64,000 nucleotides of DNA from positions 58,831,195-58,895,194 of the forward strand of contig CM031859.1 in NCBI GenBank assembly GCA_018697195.1. The letters are read 5' to 3'. This DNA is from Certhia americana (lineage: Eukaryota > Chordata > Aves > Passeriformes > Certhiidae). Positions 36,663 to 45,051 of this stretch are shown in pieces. A program made the translations under genes and the position numbers. The number at the start of each line of letters is the position of its first letter. The first letter of the stretch is position 1. The notes under the pieces were generated by a model that saw only the letters and a list, made by a program, of their open reading frames with translations, was not told the origin of the DNA and did not search any database.

Positions 36663-39600
36663 ACAATATTGAGCACTTTAGGAGTCCTGTTCATGTTCCT
36701 CCATTCTGGGATCACATATGCATGTGCAGAAGTCCTATCTTGGAGTGCCATTTCAGAAACACCTGTGAAGTCCAGTCCTACTTCAGTCTCTTTCAAAGCA
36801 AGGGAGCATGTTAAAAGTAAACCAAAAGAGTCATGTTAAACTGTAGATATTTTTGTTGAAAGATGTTACATATGCCAAAAAAGTATGTGGGCTCAAAATA
36901 AAGATCTGATAAATTAGTAGAAGAAAACTCCATCAAAGGCTATTTAATACAAAGATGTGTGACCTTTGGTTCAGCAAGTCTTGAATTACAAATCACTCAA
37001 GATTGGGAATATATCTTTAATGAATGTATATGGCTAAATAAACCACATTTTTCAGCTTGGTGGGTGGCTGAAATTCTGAGTGAACCCATATGCAAGCACA
37101 GAAAGCCAGAAAATTTTATTTCCTCAGCAGTATCTGCAGAGGAACAAAACAAACATGACCCTGTTTCAGGTTGCTCTGCCCAGTATTCTGGATTACTTGC
37201 TTGAGCTGAAAAGAAGTGGGCCTCTGTTAAGTTTTCTCAGGTTGCACTTGCTCTCCCTCTCTGCCTGGAACTCCCAAGTAGAGATTTTCTCGGAGCTAAT
37301 TCACCCCACCCTGATCCATGCAATTTCTTCTCTGGCTGAGGAAGAGGTCCTTCAGTGAATCAGCCTTCTGGAATACTTGCCTGTTACAGCCAGTGTCCAC
37401 CTACCCTCTCTGTTACTTTACAGAGTTGTCTTCATGTCTGTATAATCTTGTTCAAAATGAGAGATCCAGGGCCTTTTGGTGGACTGTTAATTTTTAAGTT
37501 TTCAGGACAAGATACCTTCTAGGACACAAACCAAGGTTTTCACTGAGGCCACGTCAGAACTCCAGGCATTTGAGTCTTCACAGTTCATGTACTCCTGTTC
37601 ACCCCTAAGGGCTTTAGGCTTCCTCCTACATCTTACATGTTTCTTCAGCAGGTTCATCATCATCATCATCAAGAAAACTCTGGAGGATTCCCTTGGCTTT
37701 CTGGATGTGATTAGAAACTCTTTGTGCTTGATTTTCTAAAGACAGAGTATCAGATAGTTAAAGGATGCTTTGAAAGTCAGTTAGGAAAGTGGAAGGCCTG
37801 GGATGACCCAGACATGCTCTTACCATAGCCAGGGCAATGCCAGCCTGTTTTCTCTCAAGTTTTTTTTTACATTACCTAGACATATTTTTCCCACTTACCA
37901 AGCTCTGCACCTTGTTGAAGCCTGGCTTCAACAGGGTGATTTTGGGAGAGCATGGCTTTTATCTCCCATGGACTTTGAAATCCCCCTTTAGGAAAATGGT
38001 ATTTTATATGAAGTACAATTGGAAGCTCACATGGGGAGGCATTTAAAGAGATGGAAAGGTTATTTACCCTCAGCTATTCTGCCTCTAAAGTGTGTTATTC
38101 TCCTATATTTTCATAAATCCTCTCCTTAGTGTCCCTTAGAAAAAAAATCTTCTCAGGTTAGGAATTGATGGAAGAGCACATGCCATTGATTTCATAGCTG
38201 TGTGCAGGGCATGGGGAGGGGGTCATATTTGTTTCCCTCCTTCACAGGTACTGCTGAGAAAATAAAACTCATAGGCTTTCTGTGCTTGCATATGGTTTCC
38301 CTCACAATGAGAATGTATAAATAGACAATATTTATACAAGAACAGTTACCTGAAACTGTAAAACAGTTAAAATAATTATTGATGAATGTTATGCTTGAAC
38401 ATTTTCAAATAAACTTGTGTTTATGAAAGGTTGTGGGGAACCTAATGAAGGTTGTTTCAATCTGATGGAATAAATTAGCTTTGTTACAGGTTTCTTGTTT
38501 CAGAAATTGGTCCCATTGTGCTGTGAAGCATGTAGCACTCCGTTCGTAAATCTCTTGATGTGCAGTAGATGAGAACTTCAGTAGACTGTTGAATCACTAG
38601 GCTGGAACTTCTTTGGCTTTCCTCATATGGATTTGGGTGCTTGGCTTTTGTACAGTATTAAAACAATCCTAGTTTTTCAGTCCTTGAAGAAGACTCAGCT
38701 TCCTTCAGTGACCATGTATTCTCACTTTCACCCATGTCCACTATAATAGATATCTTTTCAGAGAAACCTTGTTAGGAAGTCTGTGTAATCTCGATAAGGA
38801 TTTTCCTTGCACACAGTGGATTGGTAAGATCAGTATGCAAATGCTTTCTGGTTTGTGGTGTTTTCCACTCCCCACATGAACAGTGGTAATGACATCAGCT
38901 TGAATTGGGAAGGAAAAGGGCAATATTCAGGAGCATTAGCAATTCATCTCAATGTTAATCTTTTAAAGTGCACAAGGTTGCATCTGCCTAACCAATCTGT
39001 TGCTTGTATGCTGATCATTCATTACTGAAGAGTCTTTAGATGCTTAAGCTATATCATAAATAACCCTTTTCTGTATCATGCTTCATCTCTTTACCCATAA
39101 CTTTCTCAGATGTAGGCTTTCAATGTTCTGTACAGTACAATGAGTATCTTTGCTCTTTTTCCTTCAAGAATTGTTGCCCAGTCTGTTAGTTATTAGTTCC
39201 TCTGCTAGAAGCAGCACCATGCCTTTTAAACAGCGTTCTTCTGATATGGTTTGCATTTGGAGGACTGCATTAACTGGCTTAGTCTCCTGTTTCAATCTTG
39301 CTTTATTAAGTTGATGATATTGGGACTGACACTCTGCTAATGACAATTTCATTTAGTGGTAAAAGGAGGGGAATGGAAGGCAGCACTCATCTAATCATGC
39401 AGGCATTCGTCTGGGTTGGCTCCTTTCACATGTTCTTATTTTCATACGTTTTTAGAGCCTTGGACCAGTATGTCAAATATTTATGCATATATACCTTATT
39501 TTCCCTTTCAAGTCTTCCACAGCGTGGAAAGAGATGTGAATAATTCCTGTGAGGCAGTACAGGCTGGCTTAGAACTTTAAAAGCATTTTTCAGAGCTTTG

Positions 39601-40499
39601 TGATTGTGTGTGTTGAATGTTGCTATTGGATCTTGGAAGATTTGGAAATAGAGAGTTAGTTACCAGCAAGGGAATTTCCTTGCTTTTTCTAGAATTTCGG
39701 AAACCTTATTTTAAGAAATTGGGGTCACTTTCTTGTTTAAGAGGCACTGAAATGGATGGCATTTGGGTTTTTATGCTTTGTATCTCTGAATAGTCTTGTT
39801 GGCACTTCTAGAGTATCATACGTACAAAGCATTTGTGTTTTCTTTTGAAAAGGTTGTAAGCCAATATAGTCTACATATTAGATGTTTGATTTTTACAAGT
39901 ATAAACAGACCATCTGCTTTCTGTATGTGAGTTATAGTTGCATCATTTTCCAGTTGCTGTTACTGTCCACAAAGTAGCACAAGATTGAAAAAAAAGAGAC
40001 CTTCTTCAACCATATTTAAAGCTACATCTGCTACTTACAGGTCATTCCATCTGAACTTGTACTTGTCCACATTAAAGTACTGATAAATTGCAGACAGTGG
40101 CCATTCATTTGTGGTCCCCTTTAATGAGAGAAGCTTACTAGGTTTTTCTTCCACCATGTGTTTCAGTTCCCCAAACACCCCTCTCCCAGCCCCTATTCCC
40201 CTGGCCCTCAACACTGGCCATTAGTTGAGATAGAAAGCCTGCAAAGCAACAGCTCGACATTGCTGCAGGGCCTGCCAAAGCTGTTAAGGGCAAAGCAAGT
40301 ACAGTGGCTGAGATTCTGCGCTGTGCCTTTAAAGCACTTGTCATCAAAGAACAGCATTCCTAGCAAGTTAACTACCATGAGGTAATACGATGGCGATGAG
40401 ATAATTTGGGGGTTTCAAACAATTTCGTATGCCGAGGTAAGCCATAAGATTCCTCCAAGGATCTCAGCTACAAATTTTGCCTTACGCTGGCCATCCCAA

Positions 40500-40900
40500 A
40501 CGCAGTGCTCAAGTCACCCTCGCTCGCCGCCTTCCCCGGCCGCAGTAGGGCTGGGACGTGAATCCCCTCCTGCAATCTCTGTGCCTAGGAGGCCTGCTGA
40601 CAAGGAACGCTAGGACTCTGAAAGCCACTGCAGCTGATTTTTTTCCCTGCATAAAGGGCTTAGATAGAGCTACAGATACTCCTTGTCTATTACAGCAGGT
40701 CACCTTTTTTGGCGAGCGCGGCAGAAGGAGCCATTGTTGCTGCTGCGCTGCGCCGGGGTGAGGCAGAGGCAGCAGCCTCAGGGCAGCCGGGCTGCCGGCT
40801 CCCCGGGCGTTTGGAATTGGGAATTCACTTCAGGGGTTTCAGGGGAGGGCAGAGGAGAAGAGGAGAGGAGGATGGATCAGGGACTGGATTTCTGGGTTTT
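40500..40900. promoter_or_regulatory. Small CpG-containing patch, possible upstream promoter or exon
   Basis: CpG words cluster at 40,518-40,545 (CTCGCTCGCCGCC, CCCCGGCCGC) and again at 40,710-40,810 (GGCGAGCGCGGC, GCTGCGCTGCGCCGGGGTGAGG, CCGGGCG). The second cluster includes a CCATTGTT word and a CGGG-GTGAGG donor-like site at about 40,756. Open plus-strand frames here are alanine and glycine rich, as GC composition predicts. It lies about 1.6 kb left of the main island and may be an outlying part of the same promoter region. Confidence 0.4.
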
Positions 40901-41755
40901 TGGATAATTTGAGAAAACGAAACAACAATAACAAAACCCTTCAGCCTCTACATTCCAGCGCTTGTAGGGGGGCATTTTTTAGCTCTTGTAAAACGGTGGG
41001 GGAGGGACGTGAGAATAATGATCGAAGCACCTACTCTACAGGTTCAAAAACTAGAAGATGTGTAAAACTAATCCAGAGTCGTTTCCTAAAAGTTTCATGT
41101 TCTATAAAGCTTTTTTCCTTGTTTTGAGCCCAGACACAGGATTTTTGAATGCTTCCGCTTGGTGAAACTGACTCCAATTCTGGCAGAAGGCAAGAAACAT
41201 GATTATTTTTGGCATTTCTCAAGAGTCTTTTTTCCCTCTGTTTCTAATATTCCTCTTTAGAGCCACCCCTGTGCCTTGCTCAAACTTGCAGAAAAGTTCA
41301 CTTGAAATTGTGGGAAAAACAGCCTTTGTACAGTTAGAAATAGCAGATAAATTAGATGCAGTGAGGAATATTTGCACATGCGGTCTTTATCCAGTTTGCC
41401 TTTTCCCCTCTTTAAAGCAGAAGTGATTTTTCCCCCCCTTTTTAATTCCTTTGTGGAAAATGTGCATTATATATGATTAATATGGCCAACTGTTTGGGGT
41501 CAGTCCTGACAATTTGTAAATGCGTGCTATATTTTCTGTTGGGATACAAGTTGTTTATTTTTTCTTCCACAGCAATAACTGAAGCCAATCTATGTATCAG
41601 ATTCAGATAGAGCTTTGAATGTTTTTAATTCAATTGTCCATTAGCTTCCGTAGCACTAGATACCATTGCCCAATGAATGTATTTTTCTTTTCTAGTCTCT
41701 CCATATTTAATGTTAAGTAATTATGCCAGAATTCGGTTGTAATCACTCCGGGTTT

Positions 41756-41950
41756 TTTCTGTTTCAGAGATACAGCCAGAATTTTCAAACCTAGGTCAAA
41801 TTTAGATATGTAATGGCCTAATTTTCAGAGATGTGAAATTAATTGAAAATGTGAGTGCTTATAATTTCTGAAAATTAGGCTAATTATTTCAGTGACTAAA
41901 TATGAACATAGGTACCTAATAGCAGGCAATCAAGTTTGAAAAATTTGTAA
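41756..41950. mobile_element. Palindromic MITE-like ancient amniote element
   Basis: GCCTAATTTTCAG at 41,816-41,828 and its exact reverse complement CTGAAAATTAGGC at 41,868-41,880 form a 13-bp stem. Flanking words (CCAGAATTTTCAAACCTAGG on the left; CTAAATATGAACATAGG and TACCTAAT on the right) resemble the 'aaatcaggcc / taggtgcctaaatatgg / tgaaaatc' words of a short non-autonomous DNA transposon common in reptiles. No transposase is present. The family name is not certain. Confidence 0.5.
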
Positions 41951-42639
41951 CATTAGCTTTTATATCTCAGAATCAATTCCTTGCTTGTCTACGGTGATCT
42001 CAAACGCTAAACATCAGTGAAATTAATTTGTTATGGTGTGTGCACAGGAAGATGTTTGGACATTTTACAAATAAACAGCTACAAGGGATTAAAGTTTCAT
42101 CTGACATTTCTAATATCAGAACAAAGAGCACAAATGTTTGTCTTCCACCTTTGCCTATTACAGTCAATTACGACTTCATTTACCGAACTCGGCAAAAAGT
42201 CTTTCCATGTGCATTTTATCCTGGTCTCCTCTTTCTTCTTGCCGTCCTTGTCAGAACACCAGTAGTTCCCACCCTCTGTCCTCCCTCCCAGTCTTTAATT
42301 TCTAGTTGTGAAGGGGGGGCTACTGCGGGCGGCTACAACGGGGAAGCTGAAGGGCTGCGCTCCTTTTTAACTCGGAACATTTGATCTTTCCCTGGCATGT
42401 CCTTGTTGGCTCCGGGTTTGCTCTACAGCCTTTAATTAATTTCCGTGTCTTATCACGACGCGCAGGTAGCACAGGAAAACCTCACGAAATTTCTGTGAGG
42501 CGAACCTGTGGTGTTCGTGGCCGGGCGGGGGGGCGGCGGTCGCTGCCTCCCATGGCGGGCCCCTCGCTGGCTGCCCCCCATCCCTCCGCTCGCCTCTCCT
42601 CCCCCGCTGCCGGGCCGGGCTGCGTGTCACGCCGGAGCT

Positions 42640-42700
42640 CATCGTTCATGGGCACGGCAATTATCTGTTTGTGTTGGTTGCCAGGGCCGGCCTTTTGAGC
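42640..42700. promoter_or_regulatory. Motif-dense segment within the CpG island
   Basis: Within the GC-rich island, the stretch around TTCATGGGCACGGCAATTAT and CTGTTTGTGTTGGTTGCCAG abruptly changes to mixed composition, with a CAATTA homeodomain core, an AGATAA GATA core on the minus strand and a TTGGTTGCCA NFI-like word. Such islands-within-islands are often conserved regulatory cores. This is an inference. Confidence 0.25.
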
Positions 42701-42732
42701 AGGGGCTCGGGCAGTGTGAGGGAGAGGGAAGA

Positions 42733-42852
42733 ATGAGCCCCAGCTCGGACGCTATCGCACCGCAGATCTGCAGCCGGTTTAAAGAGCTGGAGCGGTTCGG
42801 ATTAACCCCTTCCCTTGCCGAGGAGCCAGGGAAGTCGAAGCGGAGAGCGTGA
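42733..42852 (+). CDS. Short ORF in CpG island (39 aa), possible uORF
   Basis: The frame opens at an ATG with a purine at -3 (GAAGAATGA) and ends at TGA 42,850-42,852. The peptide begins MSPSSDAIAPQICSRFKELE and is basic at its end (KSKRRA). Unlike neighbouring GC shadows it has a balanced amino-acid mix. I recognise no family. If transcription is plus-strand it would be a 5'UTR uORF or a small protein; nothing proves translation. Confidence 0.15.
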   Translation: MSPSSDAIAPQICSRFKELERFGLTPSLAEEPGKSKRRA

Positions 42853-43113
42853 AAACCCACCCCGCAGCACCGACAACTGCGAGGACTTAGTTGAGCAGAG
42901 CTTTTCTTTTTTTTCCTTTCCCCCTCCCCCAAGTTGGCAGGATTAAAAGGGATTTTTGGCAAACGGTGCGAGGCGCCCCTTGACGATCCCGAGCCCTCGC
43001 GCAACAGCCGCCGACTACAAAGGTTGTAGCCTTAAAGAAAACAAGCCAAGAGCGCGGAGAGAGAAGGAGAGAGCGAGATTGCGACACCGAGAGCCGCCCT
43101 GGGAACGCCGAAC

Positions 43114-43130
43114 CATTCCCAGCACATTCC
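43114..43130 (+). promoter_or_regulatory. Pair of MCAT (TEAD-type) CATTCC motifs
   Basis: CATTCC occurs at 43,114-43,119 and 43,125-43,130, 11 bp apart, about one helical turn. TEAD factors, partners of YAP/TAZ, bind CATTCC and often use closely spaced pairs. Short motifs also occur by chance, so binding is inference. Confidence 0.3.
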
Positions 43131-43207
43131 CGGCAGGCCCCGCGCGGCCCCTCCCCCGGCGGCTCCGCTGCGGCGCGGGCTCGGCTCGGCTCTCCTGCTC
43201 CTCTCCT

Positions 43208-43236
43208 CCCCCCGCCGCTCCCGCTCCCCCTCCCCC
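43208..43236 (-). promoter_or_regulatory. Canonical G-quadruplex-capable tract on minus strand
   Basis: The plus strand has C runs of 6, 3, 5 and 5 at 43,208-43,213, 43,220-43,222, 43,226-43,230 and 43,232-43,236. On the minus strand this gives four G runs with loops of 1, 3 and 6 bases, meeting the usual G3+N1-7 rule. Such tracts are common at CpG-island promoters and can influence transcription or replication. Confidence 0.6.
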
Positions 43237-43419
43237 GCACGTAGGCGCTTGGAAGCGGGGGGGGGACACACACAAAAAAGCCCTTCCAGCCTGACTAGAA
43301 AATCAGCCTTGTTTCCTCAGAAACCGCAGCTGCTGCGAGCGGAGAACACGTCAGGCCGGCCCTCCGACACGCACAGATGTGCCTTTGTGAACCCACACAC
43401 ACCACGGGGAGGGAGGAGG

Positions 43420-43578
43420 ATGGCGAGTGAGGGCAAGAGCGCGGGGCCGAGGCGAATGGCAGGCGGCTGCTCCTTGCCCAAGGCCACCCTCCTCCCCCGG
43501 CTCCTGCCTATTAGTGGCCCTGGTTTAATTCCTCGGAGTGGCTCAAAGAACAGCGAAAGCTGGAGGCGACCTAAATAG
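43420..43578 (+). CDS. Short ORF in CpG island (52 aa), possible uORF
   Basis: An ATG in a favourable context (GGAGGATGG, purine at -3 and G at +4) opens a 52-codon frame ending in TAG at 43,576-43,578. The peptide (start MASEGKSAGPRRMAGG) is rich in Gly, Pro, Arg and Ser and matches no family I know. A GA-GTGAGG donor-like word lies just after the ATG at about 43,427. Coding status is unproven. Confidence 0.15.
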   Translation: MASEGKSAGPRRMAGGCSLPKATLLPRLLPISGPGLIPRSGSKNSESWRRPK

Positions 43579-43579
43579 G
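43570..43579. promoter_or_regulatory. Perfect CArg box (SRF site)
   Basis: The ten bases CCTAAATAGG fit CC(A/T)6GG exactly. SRF binds this sequence in promoters of immediate-early and muscle or cytoskeletal genes. It sits inside the CpG island about 260 bp left of the TATA-like word. Its presence within a GC-rich island, where A/T hexamers are rare, adds some weight. Binding is inferred. Confidence 0.45.
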
Positions 43580-43836
43580 GAAACTTTGGAACTCGGAGAG
43601 AGAGAGGACCCGCTCCTCATAGGCCGGCCCTGCCCCGCCCCTGTACACCGGGCCGAGCGCCGTCGGGCGGCCGGGGTATACTTTGCCCTTGAGGATCTTT
43701 TTCCCCGTTTTTATTTTTTATCAGGACGTTTATTAAAGCAATGGTCCCCCAAGATACTGATCTTTTCCTGAGAGGAGTGGGAGAGGGGGAGAAACATGGA
43801 GGGAGGGAAGTTTCTGCTGACCCGGGAGGGAGCCCA

Positions 43837-43849
43837 ACATAAAAGGTCG
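43837..43849 (+). promoter_or_regulatory. TATA-like word
   Basis: ACATAAAAGG stands out in GC-rich surroundings. If used, it would place a plus-strand start near 43,868. It is not a perfect TATA box, so confidence is low. Confidence 0.2.
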
Positions 43850-43979
43850 CATGGCCAGGGCCGTGCCCTCGTCGGCCGCAACTCTCAGCTGCTCTCTGCT
43901 TTCCCTCCCCCTCGTCCCTCCCGACCTCTTTCCCCACGCTTCGCCCGCTCTCTTTTTTAATATGTAACTTTCAGCCTGG

Positions 43980-44021
43980 ATGAGTTGCGACTCGTTCAGC
44001 GTAATTGGGACGAGCGGCTGA
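43980..44021 (+). CDS. Very short ORF (13 aa), possible uORF
   Basis: ATG at 43,980 opens MSCDSFSVIGTSG and stops at TGA 44,019-44,021. It has G at -3 (CTGGATGA) and A at +4. It could be a uORF if transcribed rightward. No family can be judged from 13 residues. Confidence 0.12.
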   Translation: MSCDSFSVIGTSG

Positions 44022-44085
44022 TGGCTGCGAGGGGCCGGGGGGGGGCAAGTGCGCACAAAAACAGGTCCGGGGGAGGGGCGCGCGG

Positions 44086-44107
44086 GCCGCCATTGGCGCC
44101 GCCATTT
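44086..44107 (-). promoter_or_regulatory. Tandem YY1-type motifs
   Basis: On the minus strand AAATGGCGGC (44,107-44,098) is followed 12 bp on by AATGGCGGC (44,094-44,086), with a CCAAT word between and overlapping. YY1 motifs with this ATGGCGGC core and this orientation are typical just downstream of transcription starts of CpG-island genes, which would place a minus-strand start near 44,110-44,170. The spacing of about one helical turn is notable. Direction remains unproven. Confidence 0.4.
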
Positions 44108-44186
44108 GCGAGCCCGCCCGGCCCGGCCCGGCGGGGGCTCCTCTGTGCTTTCCCCGTTCCAGCCACGCACAAGCGCCTCAGCTCAG

Positions 44187-44196
44187 CGTTGTTTAC
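44187..44196 (+). promoter_or_regulatory. Forkhead-type motif at island edge
   Basis: GTTGTTTACTT contains the TGTTTAC forkhead core. It sits just before a strong-context ATG at 44,212. A single short motif may be chance. Confidence 0.2.
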
Positions 44197-44211
44197 TTCC
44201 TTCTGTTAACA

Positions 44212-44304
44212 ATGGCTGCAACACAGTTGCTCTACGGTATTTTGGTATTTCCTGCAAATCTGCCCCGCAGTGGCTCGCTCGGAACGATAGGTCTTTCCTT
44301 TTAA
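44212..44304 (+). CDS. Short ORF with strong initiation context (30 aa)
   Basis: The start context AACAATGGC is near-ideal (A at -3, G at +4). The frame begins MAATQLLYGILVFPANLPRS and ends in TAA at 44,302-44,304. Upstream the frame stays open to 44,005. It might be a first coding exon with an unrecognised donor, a uORF or chance. I do not recognise the peptide. Confidence 0.2.
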   Translation: MAATQLLYGILVFPANLPRSGSLGTIGLSF

Positions 44305-44309
44305 CAGAT

Positions 44310-44963
44310 CCCGGCATATCCCGGGCAGTACGAGTTATATACGGAAAGACCTAACCTACTTCGGTGCATATTTTTAATTTGACAGTTCAGTTACCGGCCT
44401 GTCCCAGCCGGCTCTTCATTTTAACCCCCTTTTGTAGGGTCTGGTTCCACGGGCAGCGCTACAGCTACAGCTGCGAGCCACAACTTGGGCTGCTTTTCGT
44501 TCAGCATTTAATTCTTCTTGTGTTTAATCAAGGGGATGTGAGCACATAACTCAGGGTTGTCTCCATGGCACAGGAGTGCCAGGCTGATAGTCGGGAAGCG
44601 AGCAAAGGAAGGAGGACGTACCTGCGTAGGCACAGGCACGCACCTTTGTGCTTTGGTGGAGAGAGACTCCGAACTAGGTTATTAATTAATGTAGCAGCTT
44701 TTGAAAAGAAAAAGTTGCACGTTTAAAATTTGAAATGGTGTCTAACTAGCTAAGGCAACTGGATTTTTAAAGCATGATTATTTTTAAGGTATGCAAAACA
44801 AAAGGGTTTTATCACTTCGGCAGAATGATTTGGTAGATGTTCAAGCAGTTCTTGATTTCAGGAAGCCATTGCTTGCTAGTACGGAAACAAGTTTTCAAGC
44901 CGAGTTCTACTAAATAACACTTGGTGGGTTTTTTCCTTTCAGAAAAGACAAGCGGAAACAAAC

Positions 44964-44965
<2 letters not shown>
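44310..44965. other. Right shoulder of the CpG island
   Basis: GC content declines but CpGs persist to about 44,640. A strong minus-strand donor-like word, CAG followed by GTACGT, has its intron starting at 44,621 and reading leftward. A plus-strand AAG-GTATGC donor-like word lies at 44,789. Complex words such as TTTAATTTGACAGTTCAG and CAGCTACAGCTGCGAGCC suggest regulatory sequence. No coding region is identified. Confidence 0.4.

Positions 44966-44966
<1 letters not shown>

Positions 44967-45046
<80 letters not shown>
44967..45046 (+). repeat. (AC)40 microsatellite
   Basis: Forty uninterrupted AC units (80 bp) lie about 0.7 kb right of the CpG island. Long alternating purine-pyrimidine runs can adopt Z-DNA and are length-polymorphic. 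The His/Thr and Val/Cys frames through it are artefacts. Confidence 0.95.

Positions 45047-45049
<3 letters not shown>

Positions 45050-45051
<2 letters not shown>

Larger units (their letters stand above)
31501..40490. other. Long AT-rich non-coding stretch
   Basis: No gene is supported over about 9 kb. Besides the poly-T and TG repeats listed separately, it holds an A/C-rich low-complexity patch at 33,092-33,170 and a short (TCA)n at about 37,654-37,671. An acceptor-like CTCATTTTATTCTTCTAG ending near 34,290 opens a 31-codon frame but finds no good donor. Frames at 36,959-37,358 and 37,803-38,046 overlap each other and lack recognisable motifs. Confidence 0.5.
42400..44300. promoter_or_regulatory. 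CpG island, probable promoter and 5' end of an unidentified gene
   Basis: For about 1.9 kb the base composition switches to GC-rich with CpG in nearly every line, against AT-rich, CpG-poor flanks of tens of kilobases. It contains GC boxes (CCCCGCCC at about 43,633), CCAAT words, a CATAAAAG TATA-like word at about 43,839, a CArg box, MCAT and YY1-type motifs and several short ORFs. Frames of up to 145 codons on both strands are Arg, Pro and Gly rich GC shadows, not a protein I know. Islands this size in gene-poor DNA usually mark promoters of developmental or housekeeping genes. Direction is undecided: the TATA-like word would favour plus, the YY1-type motifs would favour minus, and a bidirectional promoter is possible. 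Confidence 0.8.

Noticed and set aside
43733..44170. 145-codon minus-strand frame in the CpG island
   Set aside because: It is Arg, Pro and Gly rich as GC composition predicts, overlaps open frames on the other strand and shows no domain.
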